Shown piece after piece: positions 18,110 to 26,354 of a stretch of 64,000 bases of DNA. This DNA is from Enterococcus quebecensis. Lineage in GTDB: Bacteria > Bacillota > Bacilli > Lactobacillales > Enterococcaceae. How positions within the stretch are numbered: the first letter of the stretch is position 1; each line of letters starts with the position of its first letter. A program made the translations under genes and the position numbers. The notes beneath the pieces are model-generated. The model was not told the DNA's origin. It did not search any database and saw only the letters and a program-made list of their open reading frames with translations. The stretch lies in contig NZ_MIKB01000013.1 of NCBI RefSeq assembly GCF_001730365.1, forward strand, positions 124,001 to 188,000, written 5' to 3'.

Positions 18110-18345
18110 ACTTATTAATCTCCTCTCAAATTCCTGAAGAAAGTTGCTTTTTCTATTTTACCATAATATTGGCTTTTACTACATAGGAAGTAAAACGATT
18201 TTTCATCAAAATAAAAGATAACATGTTTCAAATGATTCTTTAATGTCGTTCTTATGATCTATGCAACTTAGTCGACTAATTGTTTTTACAGTTTTATACT
18301 AGCCTAGCAACTTATTTTAGCTAGCTTCATTGGAAGGATGATTAA

Positions 18346-19992
18346 ATGTACACCGTAGCAGATTATTTGCTAGACCGTTTAAAAGAAGTAGGGATCGATG
18401 ATATTTTTGGCGTTCCTGGAGATTATAATTTGAAGTTTTTAGACCATATTACCGCTCGAAATGATTTAAACTGGATCGGTAATGCTAACGAGTTAAATGC
18501 TGCTTACATGGCAGATGGTTATGCCCGAACAAAAGGGGTTTCAGCTTTTGTCACAACTTTTGGCGTTGGTGAATTAAGTGCGATCAATGGATTAGCGGGA
18601 AGTTACGCAGAAAATGTGCCCGTCATTGAAATCGTCGGCTCACCAACAACAACTGTTCAAGAAGGCAAAAAGCTTGTTCATCATACATTAGGAGACGGTG
18701 ACTTTTCACACTTTGAAAAGATGCATGAAAAAGTGACCGCTGCAATCGCTCACTTAACAGTCGAAAATGCTCTAACAGAAATTGATCGTGTATTGACAAT
18801 CGCCATGACTCAAAAACGCCCTGTTTATCTTAATTTGCCGATTGATGTAGCAGAAATCAAAGTATCTAAACCCAATACACCTTTACTAACTGAACAAAAA
18901 GAGCTAACGAATACTGAATCAGAACTTTTAGACATCGTAGAAAAAGCTTTAACAAATTCAGTTAATCCAGTTATCATTGCGGGTCATGAAATTTTAAGTT
19001 ACCATCTTGAAAAACATTTAGATAACTTTATTCAAAAATACAACCTTCCAGTAACAACTTTACCTTTTGGAAAAGGAGCCTTCAACGAAGAAGATCCGCA
19101 TTATTTAGGCACTTATTCTGGTTCTCCTACAACAGAACCATTGAAAAGCCGAGTAGATGAAGCGGATTTAGTTCTGCTTTTAGGCGCAAAATTAACAGAT
19201 TCAGCAACTTCTGGTTTTAGTTTTGGCTTTACAGATAAGCAAATCCTTTCTATTGGAAGTACAGAAATTTCCATTCATGGAGAAAAACAAGCGGGTATCC
19301 AACTAGATCGTTTTATCCCCGCACTAAAAACAATCAATTATTCTGGTTTTATTGGCGAAATCAACCCTCTAAAACGATTATCAAACGGAGAAAATACAAC
19401 TGAAAAACTGACCCAAAAACATTTCTGGGAAATGGTTGAAACTTTCCTTATCCAAGGTGATACGGTGGTTGGTGAACAAGGAACTTCTTTCTTTGGGCTA
19501 ACAAATGTTCCATTAAAAAAGGCGATGCATTTTATCGGTCAACCTTTATGGGGATCAATCGGTTACACCTTCCCTTCTGCCTTAGGTAGCCAAATGGCCA
19601 ATAAAGCTAGCCGCCATCTATTATTTATCGGAGACGGTTCATTGCAATTAACGGTTCAAGAATTAGGAACTGCCTTACGTGAAGGACTAACTCCTATCGT
19701 TTTTGTCATTAATAACAATGGCTATACTGTAGAACGAGAAATTCATGGTGCCACAGAGCCATACAACGATATTCCAATGTGGGATTATCAACATCTGCCA
19801 TTGGTATTTGGCGGGACCAAGGACAGTGTTGCAACATACAAAGTTACAACAGAAATTGAACTTGATAATGCCATGAAAGCTGCTAGAAAAGATACCCAAC
19901 GATTACAATGGATCGAGGTTGTGATGGATCAAGAAGATGCACCTGACTTATTAAAAAAACTAGCCAAGAATTTTGCAAAACAAAATTCTTAG
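18346..19992 (+). CDS. Alpha-keto acid decarboxylase (TPP-dependent, PDC/IpdC/KdcA type)
   Basis: Non-oxidative decarboxylase of 548 residues turning a 2-keto acid into the aldehyde. The catalytic Glu lies in NANELNAAYMADGYA. The TPP/Mg motif runs from GDGSLQLTVQELG to NNNGYTVE, and the His pair HHTLG is the PDC-type proton relay. The overall pattern matches branched-chain/indole-pyruvate decarboxylases of lactic acid bacteria and also pyruvate decarboxylases. Substrate range cannot be decided; KdcA-type activity would give flavour aldehydes such as 3-methylbutanal. The ribosome site GGAAGGATG precedes the ATG. It stands alone between asd and luxS. Confidence 0.9.
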   Translation: MYTVADYLLDRLKEVGIDDIFGVPGDYNLKFLDHITARNDLNWIGNANELNAAYMADGYARTKGVSAFVTTFGVGELSAINGLAGSYAENVPVIEIVGSPTTTVQEGKKLVHHTLGDGDFSHFEKMHEKVTAAIAHLTVENALTEIDRVLTIAMTQKRPVYLNLPIDVAEIKVSKPNTPLLTEQKELTNTESELLDIVEKALTNSVNPVIIAGHEILSYHLEKHLDNFIQKYNLPVTTLPFGKGAFNEEDPHYLGTYSGSPTTEPLKSRVDEADLVLLLGAKLTDSATSGFSFGFTDKQILSIGSTEISIHGEKQAGIQLDRFIPALKTINYSGFIGEINPLKRLSNGENTTEKLTQKHFWEMVETFLIQGDTVVGEQGTSFFGLTNVPLKKAMHFIGQPLWGSIGYTFPSALGSQMANKASRHLLFIGDGSLQLTVQELGTALREGLTPIVFVINNNGYTVEREIHGATEPYNDIPMWDYQHLPLVFGGTKDSVATYKVTTEIELDNAMKAARKDTQRLQWIEVVMDQEDAPDLLKKLAKNFAKQNS

Positions 19993-20032
19993 TATCTAAG
20001 AGGTTGTTACATTTCAACATCATTGGAATCTA

Positions 20033-20060
20033 TTGACTTTAACAGGTGTTTTGTTATAGT
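20033..20060 (+). promoter_or_regulatory. luxS promoter
   Basis: TTGACT (20033-20038), 16-base spacer, TATAGT (20055-20060), about 38 bases before the luxS ATG, which has AAGGAG at the right distance. Confidence 0.78.
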
Positions 20061-20098
20061 TAAAAGCGACATTTACTTAATTTGAAGGAGTGAATTAG

Positions 20099-20557
20099 AT
20101 GGCACGTGTTGAAAGTTTTGAATTAAATCACAATACAGTAAAGGCCCCTTATATTCGTTTAGCGGGTACTGAAAAAAATGGTGAAGCATTGATTGAAAAA
20201 TACGACCTACGTTTCTTGCAACCAAATGAAGATGAATTGCCAACAGCTGCAGTTCATACATTAGAGCATTTACTAGCAGTAAACTTACGTGATCACTTAG
20301 AAGGAATCATTGATATTTCTCCAATGGGTTGCCGTACTGGATTTTATATGATTATGTGGAATGAACACTCACCAAAAGAAATTCGTGATGCCTTGGTTAC
20401 GGTATTGAACTTTATCGTTGAGACTGATTTTGTTCCAGCCGTTTCAGCAAAAGAATGTGGGAATTATAAAGATCATTCTTTATTTTCAGCTCAGGAATAT
20501 GCGAAGATTGTTTTAGAGAAAGGGATTAGTTTGGATCCTTTTGAGCGAGTGATGTAA
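20099..20557 (+). CDS. luxS: S-ribosylhomocysteine lyase
   Basis: Cleaves S-ribosylhomocysteine to homocysteine and DPD, the AI-2 precursor, in the activated methyl cycle. A 152-residue metalloenzyme with the metal ligands in HTLEHLL (His, Glu, His) and the Cys of ECGNYKDHS. Length and motifs are standard. Single-gene unit with its own promoter and terminator. Confidence 0.97.
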   Translation: MARVESFELNHNTVKAPYIRLAGTEKNGEALIEKYDLRFLQPNEDELPTAAVHTLEHLLAVNLRDHLEGIIDISPMGCRTGFYMIMWNEHSPKEIRDALVTVLNFIVETDFVPAVSAKECGNYKDHSLFSAQEYAKIVLEKGISLDPFERVM

Positions 20558-20574
20558 AGACGATTTAATAAAAA

Positions 20575-20633
20575 ACAAAAAACTAGTAGGTAAGAAGATG
20601 CTTCGATTCTTACTCTCTAGTTTTTATTTTTTT
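20575..20633 (+). terminator. luxS terminator
   Basis: Arms AAAACTAGTAGGTAAGAA and TTCTTACTCTCTAGTTTT with one small internal mismatch, followed by a T-rich run. Confidence 0.88.
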
Positions 20634-20801
20634 ACCACCAAACTATTTAAAGTCACATATGTAAATTAAGCCACAATACTATTTCAATAGATTAAGGTGA
20701 AATTCATGTTAAGCAGTCTTGAACGCATTCATTTTCTAATTTTTTTATGCTATTATACTGATAATTGACCACAATGAGTTATGGAAGGAACTAGGAGTAA
20801 A

Positions 20802-21515
20802 ATGAAAAAGTATCTATTCATATTATTAAGTCTTTTATTATTAGCTGGATGTTCATCTGCTAAAAGTGAAGAGAAAGAAGAGAAAAAAGAACCTGAAAAA
20901 CCTTGGATCACATTTGACACAACCGATATTGAAGCAAATGAATACGGTAGTTTCACTTTAACTGGAACAGCTGAATCAAATTTCGATTTGAAATACAATA
21001 ATCATAACCGTTCTATTTTTGTTAAAGACAACAAATTCAAAATAATGGCTCTGTATGACAAAAATTTTCCAGAAACGATTGATATGACATTTGTACCCTT
21101 TCCAGGTGCAAAAAACACCACATCTATCAAACAAACATTCACTTTAGACTACAGCAAATATATCGCAAAAAAAGAAGAAAAAGAACAACTTTCTCAAGAT
21201 ATCAAAGACAAGATGCCTACTCTTTTGGAAGAAATCGTGGCTGATTCTAATGGACAAATCATCAATATAAAACCTACCTTTGATAATTACCTGACCTTGA
21301 AGGTTACACTTCCACTTGATTTAAAGTATGGAAAAAACGGAGAAAAAAAACGAGCAATGGATACTTTAGGTCATGATATTCAGACGAAAACAGCTAGCAT
21401 AGCAAAGAAGGTCCCTTATCTTACGTTTAGATATGATCAGACCAATGAATTGATTGGACACTCTCAACTTATGTTTAAAAATAGGTTTACATTAGTAGAT
21501 AAAGACACTAACTAA
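20802..21515 (+). CDS. Putative lipoprotein with N-terminal Ig-like domain
   Basis: Secreted lipoprotein of 237 residues. The start is placed at the ATG at 20802, where AGGAG lies 7 bases upstream and the product begins MKKYLFILLSLLLLAGCSS, a typical lipobox. The in-frame ATG at 20781 would add seven residues and lacks a ribosome site. After the anchored Cys comes an acidic/Lys linker, a beta-rich stretch (PWITFDTTDIEANEYGSFTL) like a small Ig-type fold, then a mixed helical region (DIKDKMPTLLEEIVADS). No enzyme motif is visible and the family was not recognised. Confidence 0.75.
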   Translation: MKKYLFILLSLLLLAGCSSAKSEEKEEKKEPEKPWITFDTTDIEANEYGSFTLTGTAESNFDLKYNNHNRSIFVKDNKFKIMALYDKNFPETIDMTFVPFPGAKNTTSIKQTFTLDYSKYIAKKEEKEQLSQDIKDKMPTLLEEIVADSNGQIINIKPTFDNYLTLKVTLPLDLKYGKNGEKKRAMDTLGHDIQTKTASIAKKVPYLTFRYDQTNELIGHSQLMFKNRFTLVDKDTN

Positions 21516-21576
21516 TAGAAAAAAAACTTCACGAACTCAGATAAGTTCGCAAAGCTACGTCACACGTAATTAAACC

Positions 21577-21729
21577 TTGGCACCTCAATCATCTGGTGGA
21601 AACCAAATCCATGTGGTCTATAAAGACAGCCTTGACTACCAGTACAAGTTGTCGGTAACTAGTACCAAAGAAAGTACGAGCATATTTACTGTAATCATAT
21701 CTATTGAAAACGATGAGGGGTATGCCTGA
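21577..21729 (+). pseudogene. Gene remnant (about 50 codons) ending in an intact terminator
   Basis: An open frame from 21577 to the TGA at 21727 reads LAPQSSGGNQIHVVYKD then LDYQYKLSVTSTKESTS and continues to ENDEGYA. It has no usable start or ribosome site; upstream, another short frame (NFTNSDKFAKLRHT followed by a stop) suggests a frameshifted continuation. A terminator coincides with the 3' end. This looks like the end of a deleted gene; its family is not recognised. Confidence 0.45.
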
Positions 21730-21742
21730 TCGTTTTTTATTT
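21703..21742 (+). terminator. Terminator at the end of the remnant
   Basis: Arms AAAACGAT and ATCGTTTT plus an inner AGG/CCT pair, followed by TTTTTATTTT. The stop codon of the remnant frame lies inside the right arm. Confidence 0.75.
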
Positions 21743-21791
21743 TCCTAATAATCTTGGCTTGCTTTTTTTCTTTTGCATCCCAATGTTAGTG

Positions 21792-23093
21792 TTAAATAGT
21801 TGTATTGTCTAAATTTTCACTGTTTTGCTCTTTTTCTTCCCTTAATTTCTTTTGCAATTCCTTGTCATAATTTCTCGCCACTGGAATTAGAAAGTTGATC
21901 ACACCACATACTAACGCACCAATACCTGCAATCACAAACATTTTCTCCACACCAATTTTATCCGCTAACGGTCCTGCAAAAAGCAAACCCACTGGTCCTG
22001 TAACACTCATCAACGAATTCAACACACCAAGTACTCGTCCTAGAACATTCGGTTCATAACTTTGTTGAATCATCGCCATCAATAAAGTATTGAAATAAGG
22101 TGTTGCAAAACCTGCAATTAAATTTAGCCCCACAAAATAGATAAATCCTCTGTTTGTTGCCGGCAGCAAACCACTTAATCCAATTGTTACACCAATCACG
22201 AAATAAGCAAAAAAGATTAGATTCATACGATTTTTCCATTTTCCAAAAATCCCGATCACAGCACCACCTAGCAACATTCCCACAGAATAAATCACTTCGA
22301 CCAGTCCGGCTTGGCCAACAGTTCCATTAAAGTAATTCATAGTCATCAGAGGATATAAACTAGCCGCAGGCATAAACAGCAACATAAAGATGGCTCCAAC
22401 AATAGTGATATACCAAAGACCTTTATTTTCAAATAACTTGTTAAACCCGAACTTAGTATCTTCTAAAAGATGGATTGGCTCCCCTTCTGAGGTAATCTTT
22501 GGAATCGTGACTATAATTAATAGCCCAACACCTAAGAACGCCCCAAGAACATCCAACAAAATGAGGAAATTCATTGGAATCATAGAATAGAGCACTGCAC
22601 CCATCGCTGGAGCAATTATAAAGTTAGCCGATTGAACCATACTAAATTGTCCATTGACCTTCGTCAACTCATCTTCTGGTACCATTGTAGGCAATATTGA
22701 CTGGATCGTCGGCATTTGAAAAGTTTGTGCAATTGAACGAACCAATAATGAGATAAATACTAGCCACAATGGAAAATCGGATGAAATCGTTCCGACAATT
22801 GATAATATTAATGCGAAAATAGCCACAATGACATCTGTTACAATTAATAAGACCTTCTTATTCCAACGGTCAATAATAGGACCTGCAAACGGACTCAGCA
22901 GAACCATCGGCAGCATTCCCAAAAGCATGGCTAAGCTCAAAACAGTCGCTGAACCCGTTGTCTTTGTCAGATACCAAATAATAGAATACTGTACGGCCAT
23001 ACTTGTGATTCCCGATAAAAATTGTCCTGTCAAAAACAGGTAAAAATTTCTTTTCCATTGAGTAGGTTTAAATACAGTTGAATTTTTAGACAT
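21792..23093 (-). CDS. MFS exporter, DHA3 / MefA-like
   Basis: Twelve-helix major facilitator of 433 residues resembling macrolide-efflux MefA and other DHA3 exporters. Visible marks are FAGPIIDRWNKK, the motif-A loop between helices 2 and 3, and the second-half GPLADKIGVEK loop. The C-terminal tail is long and charged. The start codon at 23093 has GAGGAG seven bases upstream. The 350-base transcribed leader contains three short ORFs, each with a strong ribosome site, an arrangement typical of antibiotic-induced translational attenuation. Drug range is unknown. Confidence 0.9.
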   Translation of the reverse strand: MSKNSTVFKPTQWKRNFYLFLTGQFLSGITSMAVQYSIIWYLTKTTGSATVLSLAMLLGMLPMVLLSPFAGPIIDRWNKKVLLIVTDVIVAIFALILSIVGTISSDFPLWLVFISLLVRSIAQTFQMPTIQSILPTMVPEDELTKVNGQFSMVQSANFIIAPAMGAVLYSMIPMNFLILLDVLGAFLGVGLLIIVTIPKITSEGEPIHLLEDTKFGFNKLFENKGLWYITIVGAIFMLLFMPAASLYPLMTMNYFNGTVGQAGLVEVIYSVGMLLGGAVIGIFGKWKNRMNLIFFAYFVIGVTIGLSGLLPATNRGFIYFVGLNLIAGFATPYFNTLLMAMIQQSYEPNVLGRVLGVLNSLMSVTGPVGLLFAGPLADKIGVEKMFVIAGIGALVCGVINFLIPVARNYDKELQKKLREEKEQNSENLDNTTI

Positions 23094-23119
23094 AAAAACA
23101 CTCCTCGGCTGATTAATTA

Positions 23120-23137
23120 TTATTCAATTTTAGTCAT
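23120..23137 (-). CDS. Leader mini-ORF 3 (MTKIE)
   Basis: Five-codon ORF ATG-ACT-AAA-ATT-GAA-TAA. AGGAAGG lies 6 bases upstream of the ATG, as good a ribosome site as that of the exporter. The stop falls 26 bases before the exporter start, so a ribosome paused here would affect access to the GAGGAG of the main gene. Translation is inferred from the ribosome site only. Confidence 0.5.
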   Translation of the reverse strand: MTKIE

Positions 23138-23183
23138 AATAATCCTTCCTAATTTTGAAGCGCTTGTCCAAAATCAGAAAAAT

Positions 23184-23237
23184 TTATCTTTTTTTCAAAC
23201 GGATCGAATCAATAGTTGCCTTCATCAGATAAATCAT
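23184..23237 (-). CDS. Leader mini-ORF 2 (17 codons, basic end)
   Basis: Encodes MIYLMKATIDSIRLKKR then stop. GAGAGGA lies 8 bases before the ATG. The C-terminus RLKKR contains an R-X-K/R pattern like the Arg/Lys-X-Arg/Lys sites where macrolide-bound ribosomes stall, but this similarity is inference. Confidence 0.55.
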   Translation of the reverse strand: MIYLMKATIDSIRLKKR

Positions 23238-23392
23238 GTACTACTTCCTCTCTTTGTTATTTTCCTATAGGTTGATTTTAACTGACGTGTTCTTTTCAAA
23301 CAAATAATTGATTTATTTTTTTTTAGCAATAATTAATTATGAAGATAATTACGTTTCTTACGCAAGATTTTAGCTAGTGTATTTGTCTCTCA

Positions 23393-23428
23393 TTAACGAT
23401 GAAAGCTCTGAATAGCTAACCTTCCCAT
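23393..23428 (-). CDS. Leader mini-ORF 1 (11 codons)
   Basis: Encodes MGRLAIQSFHR then stop. The ribosome site GGAGGTGA is a near-perfect anti-16S match 7 bases before the ATG, and the promoter at 23451-23479 sits directly upstream. Codons 4-6 (TTAGCTA on the RNA) can pair with TAGCTAA at about 23370-23376, so translating this ORF would change leader folding. Confidence 0.6.
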   Translation of the reverse strand: MGRLAIQSFHR

Positions 23429-23450
23429 ACCCTCACCTCCTCATCTGAAC

Positions 23451-23479
23451 AGTATAAAAAAATCTCCTGTAGCTTTCAA
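23451..23479 (-). promoter_or_regulatory. Promoter of the MFS exporter leader
   Basis: Minus strand: TTGAAA (23474-23479), 17-base spacer, TATACT (23451-23456). It predicts an RNA start near 23444, about 350 bases before the exporter start codon. The rest of the 23094-23568 gap holds the three mini-ORFs. Confidence 0.82.
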
Positions 23480-23568
23480 AAAATATCTTTTATTAACAAA
23501 ATAAAAAAGAGCTAAAACAATGTACGTTTTAGCCCAGATCACTTATCTATCTCTACTTTAGAATAGTA

Positions 23569-24171
23569 TTATTCAACGCCATTATTATGTTGGCTCATTC
23601 GTGACATCTTTGTAGGAATAAATAAATTAGGATTTATTTTAAGAAGTAATAGTAACACAACTGATGTTGCTATTGCTGTTGCAACGCCACTAACCCCGTT
23701 CATCACAAATGAAAACAGCCATGGATTCATCCCCCAAAGAGCAAAACTTCCCCAGAAAATAACCCCTGCGATAAAGTGCCAAAAGTAACGCATAAGTGTA
23801 CCGAAAAATGACGCATAAATAATAATTCGACTACTTTTTACATACTCTTTATTTCGGACGGCTTGTTGTAGCTTATCACTGTACACTCCTGCAAAACCTG
23901 CAAAACCAAAAGCCAAAATATATTCAATGATCACTTGAATTGGCGTTAAATAGTAAACTTGGGCCGCTGGAAAATGGAGTAAGCCCCAAATAAATGCTGA
24001 AAAAAATCCTGCCTTCGCCCCTCTTCGTAATGCATAAAGAGTGATGGGGATCATTCCCAATGAAACCGAAAAACTACTGCCGATATTGGTTGGAATAAAA
24101 GACAAAACCATTGCGATCGCCGCAACGATCGTTCCTTCAATCCAAATTTGCAACTCTGCTTTTCTTTGCAT
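23569..24171 (-). CDS. thiT: Thiamine ECF transporter substrate-binding subunit ThiT
   Basis: Membrane S-component of an energy-coupling-factor transporter, which captures thiamine and works with the shared EcfAA'T module (not encoded here). It has 200 residues and six hydrophobic segments. The family signature regions SLGMIPITLYALRRG, WGLLHF and EYILAFGFAGFAG are visible. A TPP riboswitch occupies the 5' leader and masks AAGGAGG when TPP is bound. Identity rests on both protein pattern and riboswitch. Confidence 0.93.
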   Translation of the reverse strand: MQRKAELQIWIEGTIVAAIAMVLSFIPTNIGSSFSVSLGMIPITLYALRRGAKAGFFSAFIWGLLHFPAAQVYYLTPIQVIIEYILAFGFAGFAGVYSDKLQQAVRNKEYVKSSRIIIYASFFGTLMRYFWHFIAGVIFWGSFALWGMNPWLFSFVMNGVSGVATAIATSVVLLLLLKINPNLFIPTKMSRMSQHNNGVE

Positions 24172-24177
24172 ACAAAA

Positions 24178-24323
24178 ACTCCTCCTTGTAGAACGACCAA
24201 TTCACAAAGGAGGAGTAAAAGTATCTATTTTACTCCATCACAATTCCTACGCTCGTATTAACGAACAGGTTCGAAGGGTTTAGAGTTGTACTCATTCTCA
24301 GCCAAGGCTCCCCTTTGTGATGG
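24178..24323 (-). promoter_or_regulatory. TPP (THI-box) riboswitch controlling thiT translation
   Basis: The aptamer (24235-24323) carries the hallmark segments GGGGAGCC, GGCTGAGA and ACCCTTCGAACCTG and closes with CCATCACAA / TTGTGATGG. Downstream, the ribosome site arm AAGGAGGAGT (24178-24187) can pair perfectly with ACTCCTCCTT (24207-24216). A competing hairpin GGAGTAAAA / TTTTACTCC (24212-24236) uses part of that arm and two bases of aptamer helix P1. Bound TPP should therefore favour the masking hairpin and shut off translation. The rest of the gap up to 24483 holds the promoter area of the next gene. Confidence 0.95.
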
Positions 24324-24483
24324 GTTCTATTTAATTTTTAGTTGTTCTCATTTTACTGACAACACTGGAATCGTAACATGATGATTGTTAAAAGTAAAGA
24401 AATAAATTTTTGGTTAATACTCGAATGCCCATCGTTTTGCTTATCTATTTAAGGTAAAATAAAAGGATAAAAGGAGGTGTATT

Positions 24484-25581
24484 ATGAAAAAAAGTGTAAA
24501 GAAAGTTGCTTCTATTTTGATTATGGCACTATTTGGAGGAGTCATCGGTTATTCTGGCAGCTATCTGATTGGAAGTAATAGATTATCAATCTGGGATGCA
24601 GTAATTTTTCTGTTCGCATTGCTTGTTTCTTTTAATCTCCACGTTATTATCCACGAAGCAGGCCACGGTATTTTTGGGAAACTATCTGGCTATAAAATGG
24701 TTAGTTATCGGATTTTTTCATTTATGTGGATTTGGCAAAAAGATGGGAAGGTTGTGCTTCGACGTTTTAAAGTCCCAGGAACATTGGGACAATGTTTAAT
24801 GGCACCACCTCCATATGTGAAAGGAAAATTCCCTTTTCGCCTATACTTACTAGGTGGCGTTCTAGCGAATTTAATTACTAGCAGTATTGTTGGTATGCTT
24901 TTTTTGCCTGATTCCATGATAGCTGCTGCCTTTTTTATTACAGGCATGTTTATTGTGATAACAAATGGCTTTCCTATAGGATTTAATGATGGTATGACTT
25001 TAAAAATTGCATCTTCTAGTGAAGAACAACAATATTTGCTCTATGTACAATTTGAAACAAACTACCAATTAAATCAGGGAAAAACATATCTTGACCTACC
25101 TGAAAATTTTTTTCAGGTAGCTACTACCAACACTAAACAAACCTATCTCAATGATTATCAATACTTTTTAAGACTCGCTCGTTTTTCAGAAAAACATGAT
25201 TGGAGGCATTTAAATGATCAGATCGAAGCCTTGTGGGATCAACTGGACCTTTTACCACCTCCGTATCAAATTGAAGTGAAAAAAGAACTACTTTTTTCGC
25301 TTGCTATTACCAAACCAGAAGATGAACGTATTTCTCAATTGTGGTCTGACAAAAAAGTACAGCTTAGTTTGAAACAGCCCTTGATGGGAAATAAACGAAT
25401 AAAGGCCTCTTATTACTACTTTATAGAACACGATCTTAAAAAGGCTTTGGAATACTTAAAGGTTGGGAAAAATTTAGTAGACAAAGCTCCCAATTCAGGT
25501 GATGCAAAAGCTGAAATGACCTTGAATGACTGGCTACAGGAACAAATTTTACTAGAATATGACGTTCAAACTAAATTATAA
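24484..25581 (+). CDS. M50-like membrane metalloprotease homologue
   Basis: Membrane protein of 365 residues. A hydrophobic N-terminus is followed by the zinc motif HEAGH (residues 57-61) inside a membrane helix, as in site-2-protease-like M50 families. A second motif region with FPIGFNDGMTLK (around residue 162-173) replaces the usual NxxPxxxxDG and contains ND-G, a plausible third zinc ligand. The C-terminal 180 residues are soluble and helical, resembling TPR-like repeats. The ribosome site AAAGGAGG is strong. Substrate unknown; it lies divergent from thiT with no operon partner. Confidence 0.8.
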   Translation: MKKSVKKVASILIMALFGGVIGYSGSYLIGSNRLSIWDAVIFLFALLVSFNLHVIIHEAGHGIFGKLSGYKMVSYRIFSFMWIWQKDGKVVLRRFKVPGTLGQCLMAPPPYVKGKFPFRLYLLGGVLANLITSSIVGMLFLPDSMIAAAFFITGMFIVITNGFPIGFNDGMTLKIASSSEEQQYLLYVQFETNYQLNQGKTYLDLPENFFQVATTNTKQTYLNDYQYFLRLARFSEKHDWRHLNDQIEALWDQLDLLPPPYQIEVKKELLFSLAITKPEDERISQLWSDKKVQLSLKQPLMGNKRIKASYYYFIEHDLKKALEYLKVGKNLVDKAPNSGDAKAEMTLNDWLQEQILLEYDVQTKL

Positions 25582-25614
25582 ATAAAAAACAATGATAAAA
25601 AAGTAACACCTAGA

Positions 25615-25672
25615 AAATAAGAAAGAATTCACGAAAATTGTTCTTCCAATTTTCGTGAATTCTTTCTTATTT
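25615..25672. terminator. Bidirectional terminator with a perfect 26-bp stem
   Basis: The left arm (25615-25640, beginning AAATAAGAAAG) and right arm (25647-25672) are exact reverse complements around the loop TTCTTC. It lies between convergent genes. Confidence 0.85.
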
Positions 25673-25717
25673 CGTGGAACTAAATACTTTGTTCAAATCT
25701 CTTTTTGTATAAGTTTT

Positions 25718-26179
25718 CTAATACTCACCTTTAATAACAAAAAACGAGCCGCGAATAGTTCCTGCCAACTTAGATTTTTGACGAGCAAATTTGAACTTTC
25801 CTTCAAATTCAACTGGGATTTCCATACCGTCAGAAAGTTTAAACCCTACTGCACGTTTCCCACCTTCTTCAAGTGTATACATCACATTGACAGCCAAACC
25901 ATTTTCATAAAAAACATACGCCATCTTGATTCCATCCACTTCAAAGCTTGATACTTCTAATGGTTTATATGGGAATTTCATGTCTCGCTCAGCTAAAATC
26001 TCTTCAATCCAAGCTAAAGTTTCGGGAGCTTCACTTGTTGGCACCGTTACAAATTCATGTTTGTATTTATTCCAATAATAACGAGCTTCATTCGCACGTA
26101 AACCTGCCATTGCTTCGGCAACTGGAGAGCTTTCAAATCCAACTGTTGAAACGTTCTTGAAATCTACTTTATAAGACAT
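25718..26179 (-). CDS. Conserved hypothetical protein, 153 residues
   Basis: Not recognised. The start is placed at the ATG at 26179, which has GAGGAG five bases upstream; the longer reading from 26239 lacks a ribosome site. The product begins MSYKVDFKNVSTVGFESSP. An N-terminal helix region (PVAEAMAGLRANEARYYWN) precedes a beta-rich second half with regularly spaced strands (VDGIKMAYVFYENGLAVNVM, then FEGKFKFARQKSKLAG). There is no signal peptide, membrane segment or catalytic motif. It is a single gene with its own start signals; codon use is like its core neighbours. Confidence 0.7.
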   Translation of the reverse strand: MSYKVDFKNVSTVGFESSPVAEAMAGLRANEARYYWNKYKHEFVTVPTSEAPETLAWIEEILAERDMKFPYKPLEVSSFEVDGIKMAYVFYENGLAVNVMYTLEEGGKRAVGFKLSDGMEIPVEFEGKFKFARQKSKLAGTIRGSFFVIKGEY

Positions 26180-26262
26180 TTGAACTCCTCTTTTCTTTTG
26201 ATTTATGGTTATTATAAGTAATGATCTATTCATTGACAACTAAAGTGTATTTCGATTTTCTA

Positions 26263-26304
26263 CAAAAAAAAAACACTTCTTTCATAACAACTAGAAAGGA
26301 GTGT
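26263..26304 (-). terminator. Terminator of the 26355 gene
   Basis: Arms ACACTTCTTTC and GAAAGGAGTGT with a 10-base loop; the minus-strand stem is followed by a run of ten T. Confidence 0.85.
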
Positions 26305-26354
26305 CTATATGAACCTAAATTTTTTTCACTGTTTGAATATAACGTATTCAATTA

